Part shown: in pieces, positions 1 through 8,377 of the stretch
How the letters are laid out: each line of letters starts with the position of its first letter
Position numbering within the stretch: the first letter of the stretch is position 1
Source: Pirellulaceae bacterium
GTDB taxonomy: Bacteria; Planctomycetota; Planctomycetia; Pirellulales; Pirellulaceae
Assembly (NCBI GenBank): GCA_023382975.1
Contig: JAHDXO010000052.1
Span: 39,364 to 81,853, forward strand
Reading direction: 5' to 3'
DNA length: 42,490 bases
Notes under the pieces: generated by a model
Database searches by the model: none
Told to the model about the DNA's origin: nothing
Seen by the model: only the letters and a program-made list of their open reading frames with translations
Program-made: the position numbers and the translations under genes

Positions 1-97
1 TACGGGCGTGGGGGGGGGGGGGGGGGGGGGGGTGTTGTTTTTCCTCACACCCCCCCCCCCCCCCGCCCGTACCCCCCCCCCCCCCCCCCCCCCACCC
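1..97. other. Low-complexity G/C runs at contig end
   Basis: The first ~100 bases are a run of G (about 11-32), a short T-rich stretch, then runs of C. TACGGGCG at 1-8 is mirrored as CGCCCGTA at 64-71, so the whole piece can fold back on itself. No coding signal is credible here. Homopolymers of this kind are typical of poly-G read artefacts or a failed contig end. A genuine G-tract is possible but less likely. Confidence 0.75.
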
Positions 98-113
98 CTC
101 GGTGGGCTTCCGA

Positions 114-788
114 TCAAACCGGCAGCAGTCGGCCATCGTTCAGTTCGTACTGCTGGCCGAGCAAGTCGGCCAGTTCGCTGCTGTGAGTGACCACGACCAG
201 CATCGCGTTTTCCTGCAGTTGCAGATCCACCAGCAAACGGCCGACGGCCGCGGCGCTGTGCCGGTCGAGATTGCCGGTTGGCTCGTCGGCCAGCAACAGT
301 TTGGGCTGGCGGATCAGTGCCCGCGCCACGCCCACCCGTTGCCGTTCGCCGCCGGACAGTTCGGCCGGGCGATGCTCCAGGCGGTCGCCCAACCCGACAC
401 GATCCAGCAGATCTCGGGCGCGCTGAATCTCGACAGCACCGGGACGCCCGTCGGCGACGGTGGGAATCAGGACGTTTTCCAGGGCCGACAACTGCGGCAG
501 CAGGTGGTGATCCTGAAAGACGAAGCCGATGTTCCGGTTCCGGAAGCGTGCCAGTTGGCGCTCGTCCAAGGCAAACGGATTCTCGCCGTCCAGTTCCACC
601 GAGCCGCTGGTCGGCCGGTCCAGTGTGCCGAGGATGTACAGCAGAGTGCTCTTTCCCGAACCGCTCGGACCGACAATCGCCACGTTCTGGCCGGCTTTCA
701 TGCGGAAACTGGCCTCGCGAAGTACGGTCAACGGTTCTCCCCGCGTGGGAAACTGCTTCGTCACAGATTCAACGATCAATCCCGGCAT
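114..788 (-). CDS. ABC transporter ATPase, LolD/MacB-like
   Basis: ATP-binding subunit (224 aa) of a LolCDE/MacB-type ABC exporter, which in this family powers lipoprotein release or macrolide/peptide efflux with an FtsX-like permease. Visible motifs are Walker A GPSGSGKST near residues 40-48, the Q-loop (FVFQDHHLLP), signature LSGGERQRVGVARAL, Walker B LLLADEPTGNLD, and the H-loop region VVTHS. Length is normal for LolD. The stop lies within ~20 bases of the artefactual contig end, so the partner permease expected next is off the window. It follows the prenyltransferase-repeat gene by 73 bases on the same strand and may be cotranscribed with it. Substrate cannot be read from the sequence. 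Confidence 0.88.
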   Translation of the reverse strand: MPGLIVESVTKQFPTRGEPLTVLREASFRMKAGQNVAIVGPSGSGKSTLLYILGTLDRPTSGSVELDGENPFALDERQLARFRNRNIGFVFQDHHLLPQLSALENVLIPTVADGRPGAVEIQRARDLLDRVGLGDRLEHRPAELSGGERQRVGVARALIRQPKLLLADEPTGNLDRHSAAAVGRLLVDLQLQENAMLVVVTHSSELADLLGQQYELNDGRLLPV

Positions 789-861
789 GTGCTCAGACTC
801 CCGGCAGGACGGTGAAAATAGGCGGGGCCAAGCACCCCGCGACCAACAGGATTTCGTGCGT

Positions 862-1884
862 CTACTCGCTGATAGCCAGCGTTACGCCGGACAACAGCGC
901 CAGGCAACTCAGGCCGTAGAACGTGTATTCGACATCGACCGCGTCATCCCACGCCGCGGCGCGAAAACCGCCATCGGGTACTTCGAGCGACAACGCATAC
1001 TCCCGAACGGCCTGGCTGTCGATCCGGCCCAGGCCGCCCAGATCGATCAGCGTCAGCACACCGGTCAGGCTGCTGAGCAGATCGGCGATCGGGATGCGGG
1101 TGTTCGCCCGCAGGCCGCCTTCGTCCGTTTGCATCTCGGCCAGGAAGTCGATCGTACCGCTGCGAACCTCATCGTCCAAGGCATCCAGAATTCTCAGGAT
1201 GCCGATGGCGGCGGCGGTCGGATTGGTGCCGGCCCGCTTGCCGGCGCGGATCTCCCGGAACCCGCCTCCGTCGCCTTGTTGCGAGAGAACGAAATCGATC
1301 AGCCGCTGCGGCTCGGGCAGCGGGCGGTCGATCAATTGCCGGCACAGCAGGACCAGAAAGCTGTGGTACGTGCTGCTGGCTTGCCCTTCGGCGGCCTTGG
1401 CATATCCGCCGTCGGGACGCCGCAATTGCTCCAAGCGATCCGCCAAAGCATCCTGCCATCCGCTCGGCACGTCGGCAAAGACATCGATCCCCGCGGACAT
1501 TTCCAACAGCGAGGCGCCGTAGACCAGCGACAACAGATCGACCACCGTCTCACGGCCCTGCAAGCGGCCGCGCAGAAACTCGGCCGCGCGTTCCGCGGGC
1601 TCGCCATACAGGTTGCCCAGCATCGAAAGCGAGCGCAGCCCAAAGCTGGTGTAGTACAGATCGCTGCCGCCCTCGCGGCCGGTGAATCCCCCGTCAGGCT
1701 GTTGCGCCGCGGCTAGATACGCCGCCTGCCGCTCGCGCAGTGCCGCGGGCAACTCGGCCATTCCGGCCGCAAGCCGCAGCGTCAATTGTCCCAGGTAGGT
1801 GAGCATGTCAACCAGCGCTCGGGCCGGACACGCTGCCCGGCGTACGCGTTCGATTCGTCCAGCATTCATGGAATCAATCGACAC
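862..1884 (-). CDS. Prenyltransferase / squalene-oxidase repeat protein
   Basis: A 340-residue protein built of alpha/alpha repeats of the protein-prenyltransferase beta-subunit and squalene-cyclase type. QW-like repeat signatures recur: QQPDGGFTGRE near residue 62, LRRPDGGYAK near 154, SQQGDGGGFRE, MQTDEGGLRAN, and LEVPDGGFRAA near the C terminus. Each is preceded by a Y/S-x-F-hydrophobic helix (YYTSFGLRSL, STYHSFLVL, VEYTFYGLSCL). In eukaryotic Rab geranylgeranyltransferase beta subunits this fold binds zinc and a prenyl diphosphate. Whether this bacterial member is an enzyme is unknown. The start at 1884 is the longest; an internal Met at 1806 is an alternative. It lies upstream of the LolD-like gene on the same strand. 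Confidence 0.75.
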   Translation of the reverse strand: MSIDSMNAGRIERVRRAACPARALVDMLTYLGQLTLRLAAGMAELPAALRERQAAYLAAAQQPDGGFTGREGGSDLYYTSFGLRSLSMLGNLYGEPAERAAEFLRGRLQGRETVVDLLSLVYGASLLEMSAGIDVFADVPSGWQDALADRLEQLRRPDGGYAKAAEGQASSTYHSFLVLLCRQLIDRPLPEPQRLIDFVLSQQGDGGGFREIRAGKRAGTNPTAAAIGILRILDALDDEVRSGTIDFLAEMQTDEGGLRANTRIPIADLLSSLTGVLTLIDLGGLGRIDSQAVREYALSLEVPDGGFRAAAWDDAVDVEYTFYGLSCLALLSGVTLAISE

Positions 1885-1938
1885 CGTACATTGCCAACGC
1901 GGTCGCTGTCCAGTAGGCTTCGAATGATCCGTGCCGCA

Positions 1939-2502
1939 CTAGCGTGCGAAGTGATTGCCCACGCAAACGGCAATCATCAAGACGGTTGCCGTCACGTGAC
2001 GCGGCAGGGAAGTGCGTTGTTCCAACCGGAAGAAGATATCGACCAACCATCCGAAAAAGACGCCGACGACGGGAACGGCGGCCAGATCGAACAGGATCTC
2101 GCGAGGGGAAGTGGCGTAGAAGACCGCCACGTAGATGCCGAAGGCGGCCGTTGCGGACAGACCGCCAGCCAGGATCGTCCGCAGCCAAGAACCTCCGGCA
2201 GTGCATCCCACCGCCGCGCCGGCCGCGGCGCCGGTCACCGCCCAGGCCCAATGATAAGGAACAATCTCGATGGCGCTGATCAATGCGAATGTGCTGCCCA
2301 ACACGGACCAGAATTGGGCGTCGGCCAAGCGGCCGGTCACCAGCCCCACCAGGGTTCCCAACAGCAGTGCGCCGAAGGCGGCGGCCAGTCCCAGCGCCGG
2401 GTGTGCAGGGTTCAGCGTCCGCAGGTAGGCGAGGCCGAGGCTGATCACGACCATCCCGCACAGCAAGGCACGCAAATCGAATTGCAGACGTTTTCCGGCC
2501 AT
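1939..2502 (-). CDS. Hypothetical multi-pass membrane protein
   Basis: No family recognised. The 187-residue product has about five hydrophobic segments: LRALLCGMVVISLGLAYL, an Ala/Gly/Leu-rich stretch around residue 35-60, SVLGSTFALISAIEIV, an Ala/Gly-rich pair, and VTATVLMIAVCVG at the end. It is therefore probably an inner-membrane protein. The ATG at 2502 is preferred over an upstream one at 2538 because it has a GGAAG ribosome-binding site a few bases upstream and avoids overlap with the divergent methyltransferase gene. The two genes start about 30 bases apart on opposite strands, so the short gap must hold both promoters. Confidence 0.6.
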   Translation of the reverse strand: MAGKRLQFDLRALLCGMVVISLGLAYLRTLNPAHPALGLAAAFGALLLGTLVGLVTGRLADAQFWSVLGSTFALISAIEIVPYHWAWAVTGAAAGAAVGCTAGGSWLRTILAGGLSATAAFGIYVAVFYATSPREILFDLAAVPVVGVFFGWLVDIFFRLEQRTSLPRHVTATVLMIAVCVGNHFAR

Positions 2503-2531
2503 CCCACTTCCTTCCCTCGAACCGCCGCCCC

Positions 2532-3395
2532 ATGACAAAAAACCGAACGATCGAAGCCGACTGGTACGATTATCCTCAATACTATGATATCGCGTTCCGA
2601 TCCGAGACGCGGTTGGAGGCCGATTTTATCGAGGCCGCCTGCCGGAAATACGCAACGGTGCGGAAAACGGGACAGGTATCGGACGTCCATGCAACGGTGC
2701 CCGTCAAGTTTTCGGCGTGGCGGTTGCTGGAACCGGCTTGCGGCACTGGCCGCTTGGTGGCGGAATTCGCTGCGCGCGGTCATCAGGTAACCGGACTGGA
2801 TTTGAGCGAACCGAGTCTGAACTACTTGCGCCGCCGGCTGGCGCGGCGGCGTTTGTCGGCGGACGTGTTTCAAGCAGACATGGCGGCTTTCCAGTTGGCG
2901 GTCCCCGTCGATGCCGCCTACTGCACGTTTGACGGGTTTCGCCATCTGTTGAGCGAAGACGCCGCGCGCCAGCACCTGCAATGCGTCGCCGATGCTCTGC
3001 GGCCCGGCGGAATCTATGTCCTCGGGTTTCATCTGCTGCCACCGGATGCCGACGAGGAATGCACCGAGCGATGGACGGAGCAACATGGTCAGACGCGAGT
3101 GACGGTGACCTTGCGCGTCCTGGCCACCAATCGACGACGCCGCATCGAAACACTGCGGGTTTGTCTGTTGGTGCGCAGCGGCCCGCGGACACTGCGGTTG
3201 CGCCACGATTTCCCGTTCCGGATGTACACGGCCGGGCAGTTCCGCCGTTTGCTCAAGCAAGTGCCGTCGCTCGAATTGTGCGACGTCTACGATTTCTGGT
3301 ACGAAATCGACCATCCGCTGAAATTGAACGACGAGATCTCCGATACGGTGTTCATCCTCAGAAAACGCAACGCAGACGCCGACGGCGAGAGCTGA
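2532..3395 (+). CDS. Class I SAM-dependent methyltransferase
   Basis: A 287-residue protein with the Rossmann-type SAM-binding fold. Motif I is LEPACGTGRLVAEFAARGHQ (residues ~64-83), motif II is VTGLDLS, the post-II acidic region is FQADMAAF, and the motif near DALRPGGIYVLGFHLL matches motif VI. The N terminus (WYDYPQYYDIAFRSET) is typical of small-molecule methyltransferases related to DUF4942/Methyltransf_25 types. The C-terminal part carries a beta-rich substrate region and ends with TVFILRKR. Substrate is not predictable. It starts divergently from the membrane protein at 1939-2502. Confidence 0.85.
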   Translation: MTKNRTIEADWYDYPQYYDIAFRSETRLEADFIEAACRKYATVRKTGQVSDVHATVPVKFSAWRLLEPACGTGRLVAEFAARGHQVTGLDLSEPSLNYLRRRLARRRLSADVFQADMAAFQLAVPVDAAYCTFDGFRHLLSEDAARQHLQCVADALRPGGIYVLGFHLLPPDADEECTERWTEQHGQTRVTVTLRVLATNRRRRIETLRVCLLVRSGPRTLRLRHDFPFRMYTAGQFRRLLKQVPSLELCDVYDFWYEIDHPLKLNDEISDTVFILRKRNADADGES

Positions 3396-3700
3396 CCGCT
3401 TGGTCGGTCAACGGCAGATGCGTCCCGTCGAGCACGTGAGTCCCGATCCGGCCCAGTCGCCGCCAGCGACCTTGAGTACGGGCGGGCGGATCATTTCGCA
3501 CAAAAAGGCCGGATTCACCGCCTCGCACAGGCTCGGTCCCTTTGATTGCCCAGGACCCCGTTCTTCTGGGGAATCCTCCCGATTCGCGGGTTTTCACCGA
3601 CACAAGCTAGCTTGCTCGGGGTTGGCAACGGAGCTAGGATTTACATTGGCTTTTTCAACATGTCTTCCCCAACTTCTCTTTTTGGTTGAAGGAGTTTTCC
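3396..3700. other. Intergenic stretch, no gene seen
   Basis: This ~300-base gap lies between the methyltransferase and the DUF1559 gene. Small ORFs here overlap in several frames and look like noise. A short CCCC/GGGG stem near 3553-3572 is too weak to call a terminator. The last 15 bases hold the ribosome-binding site AAGGAG (3689-3694) of the next gene. The promoter of that gene presumably lies here but no clear -35/-10 pair was identified. Confidence 0.5.
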
Positions 3701-4609
3701 ATGAGACAACGTGTTCGCGGAACCGGCGGATTCACGCTGGTGGAACTGTTGGTGGTCATCGCCATCATTGGCATTCTGGTCGCTTTGCTGTTGCCTGCCA
3801 TTCAGGCGGCCCGCGAGGCGGCTCGGCGTTCGTCATGCACCAACAATTTGAAGCAGATCGGCGTGGCATTGCACAATTACCACGATACCCACAACAGACT
3901 GCCTGCCGGATTCATCTACCGGACGCCCGCCGGGGCGGCCGACTGGGGTTGGGCGGTCTCGATTCTGCCGTTCATGGAGTCAAGTGCGTTGTATGAGGAT
4001 TTGAATCCCGGCGAAAGCCGATTGACCGATTATTATTATGCGGGCGCTCCCGCAGCCACTCAGGCCCTGCTGCAAACGCGGATCAAGTCCTATCGCTGTC
4101 CATCCGACGTGACTCGACCTTTGAACAATCTGGTCTCGTTCGGCGGCACCAACCACTACAATCTGGCCACGGCGAACTACGTGGCTTGTCCGGGAACCAC
4201 CGTGCCCGACGCGACGGCGGGCGGTGCCGCGGCGCTTCGCGATCCGGGCGGTTTGTTCTTCGGCAACAGTTGGCTTTCCTTCAAAGACATTCTGGACGGT
4301 ACCAGCAGCACGATCGCCGTTGGGGAACGGGGCTCGCTGAATTACGCGGCGGTTTGGGCAGGCGTGGGCACCAACAACAGCTATGGCAACAACGGCACGG
4401 CCCGTACGCTTGGCCGTTCAAGCTTCTTGATCAATTTCGCATATCACTCACCCGAAAACGTCGGCAAAGGCTTTTCGAGCCATCATCCGGGTGGTGCGAA
4501 CTTTGTCATGGCCGATGCGGCGGTGCGGTTTCTGTCAGCTCACACAAGTTCAACGATCATGAGCAATCTCGGACTGCGCGAGGACGGGACGGCAACCAGC
4601 GTGCCGTAG
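3701..4609 (+). CDS. DUF1559 type II secretion pseudopilin-like protein
   Basis: A planctomycete DUF1559 protein (302 aa). The N terminus is a class III (prepilin) signal: a basic leader, then G10|F11TLVE15 followed by the hydrophobic helix LLVVIAIIGILVALLLPA, so it should be cut and N-methylated by a prepilin peptidase. The DUF1559 region follows (AAREAARRSSCTNNLKQIGVALHNYHD), then a C-terminal domain ending GANFVMADAAVRFLS, the usual family end motif. The ATG at 3701 is chosen because AAGGAG sits seven bases upstream. Planctomycetes carry many such genes. Their function is unproven, but they are thought to be surface or pilus-like proteins. It is monocistronic by appearance. Confidence 0.9.
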   Translation: MRQRVRGTGGFTLVELLVVIAIIGILVALLLPAIQAAREAARRSSCTNNLKQIGVALHNYHDTHNRLPAGFIYRTPAGAADWGWAVSILPFMESSALYEDLNPGESRLTDYYYAGAPAATQALLQTRIKSYRCPSDVTRPLNNLVSFGGTNHYNLATANYVACPGTTVPDATAGGAAALRDPGGLFFGNSWLSFKDILDGTSSTIAVGERGSLNYAAVWAGVGTNNSYGNNGTARTLGRSSFLINFAYHSPENVGKGFSSHHPGGANFVMADAAVRFLSAHTSSTIMSNLGLREDGTATSVP

Positions 4610-4785
4610 TGCCGTGCCAACGACACGATCGCATTCCAATGCCGAAAGTCCGGCGGCAAACCGCCGTGCGTTCGCCCACTTGTGAAAACACGGACGGATG
4701 ATCAAACTAGGAATCTGTTGTTACCGTTTCCTCGTTTGTGTGAAACCGTCCGAATCGTCCAGTTCGGGCGGGCGGAAGTGTCCCG

Positions 4786-5418
4786 ATGCATCTGCACGAA
4801 GCCGTCTTGTCGGGTTCGCCGGAAGGAATCGCCGTTTTGTGCGTTGGCGCGATTGGTACGGTGGCGGGGACGGCTCTGGGACTGCGCTCGATGGATCACG
4901 AGCACGTACCGCGAGTGGCGATGGTAAGTGCGGTCTTTTTTGTGGTGTCGCTGATCCATGTCCCGCTCGGGGTAACCAGCGTCCATTTGGTGCTGAACGG
5001 ACTGGTGGGATTGCTGCTGGGCTGGGCGGCCATTCCGGCGCTGCTGATCGCGCTGTTGCTGCAAGCCGTTTTGTGCGGGCACGGCGGGTTGTTGGCCTTG
5101 GGCGTCAACACGCTGGCAATGGGCCTGCCGGCCATTGCGGTCCACTATGGATTTCATCGCGCGGCGAACTCGGACAACCCGACACTTGCTTTCCTGGCCG
5201 GCGGCGCTGCCGGCGCGGCGGCCATGCTCGGTTCTGCTTTCTTGATGGCCGCGGCGCTTTGGAGCGCCGGAGAGGCGTTCGAGTTGGCCGCCAAAGCCGT
5301 TTTCGGATTCCATCTGGCGGTGGCCGTGGTCGAAGGCGCCGTGACCGGCACCGTTGTCGTGTTCCTGCGGCAGGTGCGACCGGAACTGCTGCGGCTCGCA
5401 CTGCACGAAGCCATGTAG
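4786..5418 (+). CDS. cbiM: CbiM-type cobalt/nickel ECF transporter S component
   Basis: A 210-aa substrate-binding membrane subunit of an energy-coupling-factor cobalt/nickel importer. The N terminus MHLHE keeps the invariant Met1-His2 that forms the N-terminal metal-binding site in CbiM/NikM. Hydrophobic segments follow, with the family block VTSVHLVLNGLVGLLLGW (residues ~63-80) and HGGLLALGVNTLAMGLPA near 105-122. Translation starts at ATG 4786. The stop is followed after ten bases by cbiQ and then an overlapping cbiO, giving a complete M-Q-O set. No CbiN or CbiL/K gene is visible between them. Co versus Ni cannot be decided from sequence. Confidence 0.85.
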   Translation: MHLHEAVLSGSPEGIAVLCVGAIGTVAGTALGLRSMDHEHVPRVAMVSAVFFVVSLIHVPLGVTSVHLVLNGLVGLLLGWAAIPALLIALLLQAVLCGHGGLLALGVNTLAMGLPAIAVHYGFHRAANSDNPTLAFLAGGAAGAAAMLGSAFLMAAALWSAGEAFELAAKAVFGFHLAVAVVEGAVTGTVVVFLRQVRPELLRLALHEAM

Positions 5419-5428
5419 GATCGAAGCG

Positions 5429-6211
5429 ATGGCCAAGGCAATCGATCGATCCGCCGTCAGCGACGCCTCGACTGCTTGGTCGCTGAAGCGATCGGGACTG
5501 GACGGCGTCGACCCGCGGACACTGTTGATCGCCTGCGTGTTGTTTTCTCTGGTCGTGGCTTCGGCGGACAGTATGCCGGCCCTGACGGCGGCGCTGGGTT
5601 TGACGCTAATCGCAGCAGGCTTGACGGGCACCCTTGCACAGGGGCACTGGAAGCGGCTGGTTCCGGTCAATGTCTTTGTGCTGCTGTTGCTGGTGCTGTT
5701 GCCGTGCAGCGGCGGTTCGACCCCGGTGGGAACGATGGGCCCGGTGGTGTTTGCGGAAGAGGGATTGCAGTTGGCCATCCAAATCGGACTGAAGGCCAAC
5801 GCGATCGTCCTGGGCGTCATGGTGCTGTTGCACGGTCTGGAAATCGCCGCGTTGGGGCATGCGCTTGGTCATCTCGGCGTTCCGCAGAAGCTGACGCATC
5901 TATTGTTGTTCACCGTGCGCTATCTGGACGTGCTGCATCGGGAGTACCTGCGGTTGCGAGCCGCGATGAAGACGCGAGGGTTCCGGCCCGGAGTCGATTG
6001 GCACACCTACCGGACGATCGGCTATCTGGTCGGCATGTTGCTGGTGCGCAGCCTGGACCGCGCGGAACGAATCGTGGCCGCGATGAAGTGCCGGGGATTT
6101 CGCGGCCGGTTCTACCTGTTGGATCGCTTCGCCTTCTCGGTGCGCGACGTCTGGTTCTCGGCCGTCTTTCTGCTGGCGTTGGCGGCGGTGGCCGCGCTGG
6201 AGTGGTCATGA
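5429..6211 (+). CDS. cbiQ: CbiQ-type ECF transporter T component
   Basis: Transmembrane coupling subunit (260 aa) of the cobalt/nickel ECF transporter. It has several hydrophobic helices (LLIACVLFSLVVASA, LVPVNVFVLLLLVLLPC, ANAIVLGVMVLL). The two coupling-helix motifs that dock onto the ATPase are visible as AAMKTRGF and AAMKCRGFRGR, matching the family A-R-G type motifs. The ATG at 5429 has an AGGA ribosome-binding site eight bases upstream. Longer upstream reading in this frame is Cys-rich noise inside cbiM. Its TGA stop overlaps the cbiO ATG (ATGA at 6208-6211), so the two are probably translationally coupled. Confidence 0.88.
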   Translation: MAKAIDRSAVSDASTAWSLKRSGLDGVDPRTLLIACVLFSLVVASADSMPALTAALGLTLIAAGLTGTLAQGHWKRLVPVNVFVLLLLVLLPCSGGSTPVGTMGPVVFAEEGLQLAIQIGLKANAIVLGVMVLLHGLEIAALGHALGHLGVPQKLTHLLLFTVRYLDVLHREYLRLRAAMKTRGFRPGVDWHTYRTIGYLVGMLLVRSLDRAERIVAAMKCRGFRGRFYLLDRFAFSVRDVWFSAVFLLALAAVAALEWS

Positions 6212-6876
6212 ACGAGAGCCTCGTTTCGCTGGACGACGTCAGCTATGGTTACGACCCGAATCGGCCGGTATTGAACCGCTGCAATTTCCGCCTGGACCGC
6301 GGGGAACGGGTCGGCCTGGTGGGCGCGAACGGCAGCGGCAAGACGACGTTGCTGAAACTGATTGTCGGGCTGCTGCGGCCCGCAGACGGTCGCATCGAGA
6401 TCTTCGGACAAACGCGGCAGTGCGAACGGGACTTTCACGAGGTGCGACGCCGGGTCGGGTTCCTGTTCCAGGATTCGGACGACCAGTTGTTCTGTCCGAC
6501 CGTGGCCGAGGACGTAGCGTTCGGGCCGCTCAACCTGGGCAAGACGCGCGACGAAGCTTGGCACATCGTCGCGGCGACGCTGGACGCTCTGGGACTGAAC
6601 GGCTTCGAGCAGCGGATCACGTACAAGCTGTCGGGCGGCGAGAAGCGCATGGTCGCGCTCGCCTCGGTCCTGTCGATGCATCCCGAGGTGCTGCTGCTGG
6701 ACGAACCCACCGCCGGCCTGGACGACGCCGCGGCCGACCGGGTACTGGAGGTGCTGTCGGAATTGCCGCAAGCCATGATCCTCGCCACCCACGACCCGCG
6801 TCTGCTAGACCGTCTAGCGACCCGCCGCCTGCAGTTGAACGAGGGCCGCTTTCTCGCGGAAACCACCAGGATTTGA
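6208..6876 (+). CDS. cbiO: CbiO-type cobalt/nickel transporter ATPase
   Basis: ATP-hydrolysing subunit (222 aa) of the ECF importer. Motifs in order: Y-loop/A-loop YGYDPNRPV, Walker A GANGSGKTT (residues ~37-45), Q-loop FLFQDSDDQLFCPTVAEDVAFGP which is diagnostic of the CbiO/EcfA family, signature LSGGEKRMVALA, Walker B VLLLDEPTAGLD, and H-loop ATHD. Translation begins at the ATGA overlap with cbiQ. An apparent much longer reading frame running back to 5476 is out of frame with cbiQ and is not real. Last gene of the cbiMQO operon; the following genes belong to a different system. Confidence 0.92.
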   Translation: MNESLVSLDDVSYGYDPNRPVLNRCNFRLDRGERVGLVGANGSGKTTLLKLIVGLLRPADGRIEIFGQTRQCERDFHEVRRRVGFLFQDSDDQLFCPTVAEDVAFGPLNLGKTRDEAWHIVAATLDALGLNGFEQRITYKLSGGEKRMVALASVLSMHPEVLLLDEPTAGLDDAAADRVLEVLSELPQAMILATHDPRLLDRLATRRLQLNEGRFLAETTRI

Positions 6877-7078
6877 TCTGGTTCTCTGTGAAGAAGACCG
6901 TGGCCAGAAGGCGGTGAGCAAAGAAGCTTTTGAAGCGTCGAGCCAGCAGGATGCTCCGAAGCGTTCTGCCAACAGGCCGGCAACGACCATTGGCGATGGA
7001 TTGCAGGCCCTAGCAACCGGAGTTACACTCGCTGTTAATTGGATTTCGGCCGAGAATACGCCAAGAGAGATACGTTCC

Positions 7079-8377
7079 ATGCGAATTTCAAAAGTCGCCT
7101 TCCGGGATTTCCCACCATTCGCGGACGCGATCGTGGAGTTTCCCCCGAGTGCCTCAGATGGTGCCGGCGAAGTGCATCTACTGACCGGACAGAACGGAAC
7201 CGGCAAGACCAGGCTGCTCTGTCTGCTGGCGGCCGCTTGTGGGAACTTGAATCCGCTGGCTAGGCGACTGGGGCCGCGCACCAAGACGCTGGCAGCCGTG
7301 GTAAATGAAATGCCTGTTCACCGAGTTCACCAAGGTATCTGGTTGAGTCCACCTGATTCAGCGTTCTGGTTTGACGGGCCAAATGCGCCACTGATGGTTC
7401 GAGAAAGCCTGAAGACTTGCCGTCCGATCGGAGACAGCGAACGATCGGTGAAATTGACCGACAAAGACGGGACGGTGGCACTTGCCTTCCGCGGCATGGC
7501 CCGGGTTTCGGATACGCAGATATCGGCACTTGCCAAAGTGGACATGGGATTGCCAGGCGATCATCTCACGTTCGAGCCGGCGGTGAATGAGAATGCGATC
7601 ATCTGTCAAAGCGTGGCCAATTTGGTGATGGGGGCGGCAATGGATACCCACCGCAAGATTCCCAAAGATCGGTCTCGGGCCACGCGCCTGCTGGAGCGTT
7701 TGGAAGCGACGCTGTCGGAGATCTCCCGTCGTCAGTTCTCGTTCGAGGTAACACCGCCGCCGGAGGTCACCCTTCGCATTGTCTGGGGTTCAACGCGGAT
7801 GAGTCTGTTACAATTGCCCGATGGTCTCCGTTCGATCATCGGCTGGCTGGTTTCGTGCGTGTCGAAACTGGAGTCCATGTCTCCCGAGCATCCCGACCCG
7901 TTGAGCGTGTCGCTGATCTTGTTGCTCGACGAACCCGAGGGGCATCTCCATCCCGCTTGGCAACGCAAGGTCTTGCCGGCGGCCCAGATGTTGTTTCCCC
8001 AAGCCCAGATCTTCGCTGCGACTCATTCGCCGTTTGTCATTTCGTCCGTGAACGACGGGTGGGTCCACATCTTTCGCGCCGACGAAGCGGGAGTCGTGAC
8101 GATCGAGCCGCCGCGTGAGTGCAGCAAGGGCGACACGTATCTGGACGTGGTCGAGGATATCCTGGGCGTCAAAGAGTGGTACGATCCGGAGACGGAAAGT
8201 TTGTTGGCCGAGTTTCGTCAGACGCGCGATGCAGTCCTGAGCGGAAGCGGTGATTTCGAGCGATTGGAATCGCAGGCACGGACGATCGCCAGTCGCAGCG
8301 CTTCGCTGCGCGACCTGATGGCGCGTGAAATGCGTCAAGTCGAATGTTTGGCCACCCCGGTCGGCACCGGCTCATGA
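7079..8377 (+). CDS. AAA ATPase, Septu PtuA-like
   Basis: An SMC/OLD-like AAA ATPase (432 aa from ATG 7079). Walker A is GQNGTGKT at residues 37-44. The signature-like element LPDGLRS precedes a long helix. Walker B is LLLDEPEGHLHP near residues 281-292, followed by FAATHSPFVISS (H-loop). The C-terminal tail is helical. Its stop codon overlaps the start of the HNH nuclease gene (ATGA at 8374-8377). This ATPase-then-HNH order is the arrangement of Septu anti-phage systems, where PtuA filaments control the PtuB nuclease. A GTG at 6914 would add 55 residues, but those look non-homologous and its ribosome site is too close. Family assignment is by motif reading only. Confidence 0.75.
   Translation: MRISKVAFRDFPPFADAIVEFPPSASDGAGEVHLLTGQNGTGKTRLLCLLAAACGNLNPLARRLGPRTKTLAAVVNEMPVHRVHQGIWLSPPDSAFWFDGPNAPLMVRESLKTCRPIGDSERSVKLTDKDGTVALAFRGMARVSDTQISALAKVDMGLPGDHLTFEPAVNENAIICQSVANLVMGAAMDTHRKIPKDRSRATRLLERLEATLSEISRRQFSFEVTPPPEVTLRIVWGSTRMSLLQLPDGLRSIIGWLVSCVSKLESMSPEHPDPLSVSLILLLDEPEGHLHPAWQRKVLPAAQMLFPQAQIFAATHSPFVISSVNDGWVHIFRADEAGVVTIEPPRECSKGDTYLDVVEDILGVKEWYDPETESLLAEFRQTRDAVLSGSGDFERLESQARTIASRSASLRDLMAREMRQVECLATPVGTGS

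Noticed and set aside
529..1716. Long plus-strand ORF opposite LolD and the prenyltransferase-repeat gene
   Set aside because: Gln/Arg/Ala-rich antisense shadow of two well-supported minus-strand genes.
3550..3575. Rho-independent terminator between methyltransferase and DUF1559 genes
   Set aside because: Only a four-base CCCC/GGGG stem and no T-tract.
5476..6207. Extended frame in front of cbiO
   Set aside because: Out of frame with cbiQ, with no motifs in the extra residues. The ATGA overlap at 6208 gives a normal CbiO start.
6914..7078. GTG start extending the PtuA-like ATPase by 55 residues
   Set aside because: The purine-rich site is only two bases from the GTG, and the added residues lack any domain pattern. 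ATG 7079 begins at the usual MRIxKxxFRxF start of such ATPases.
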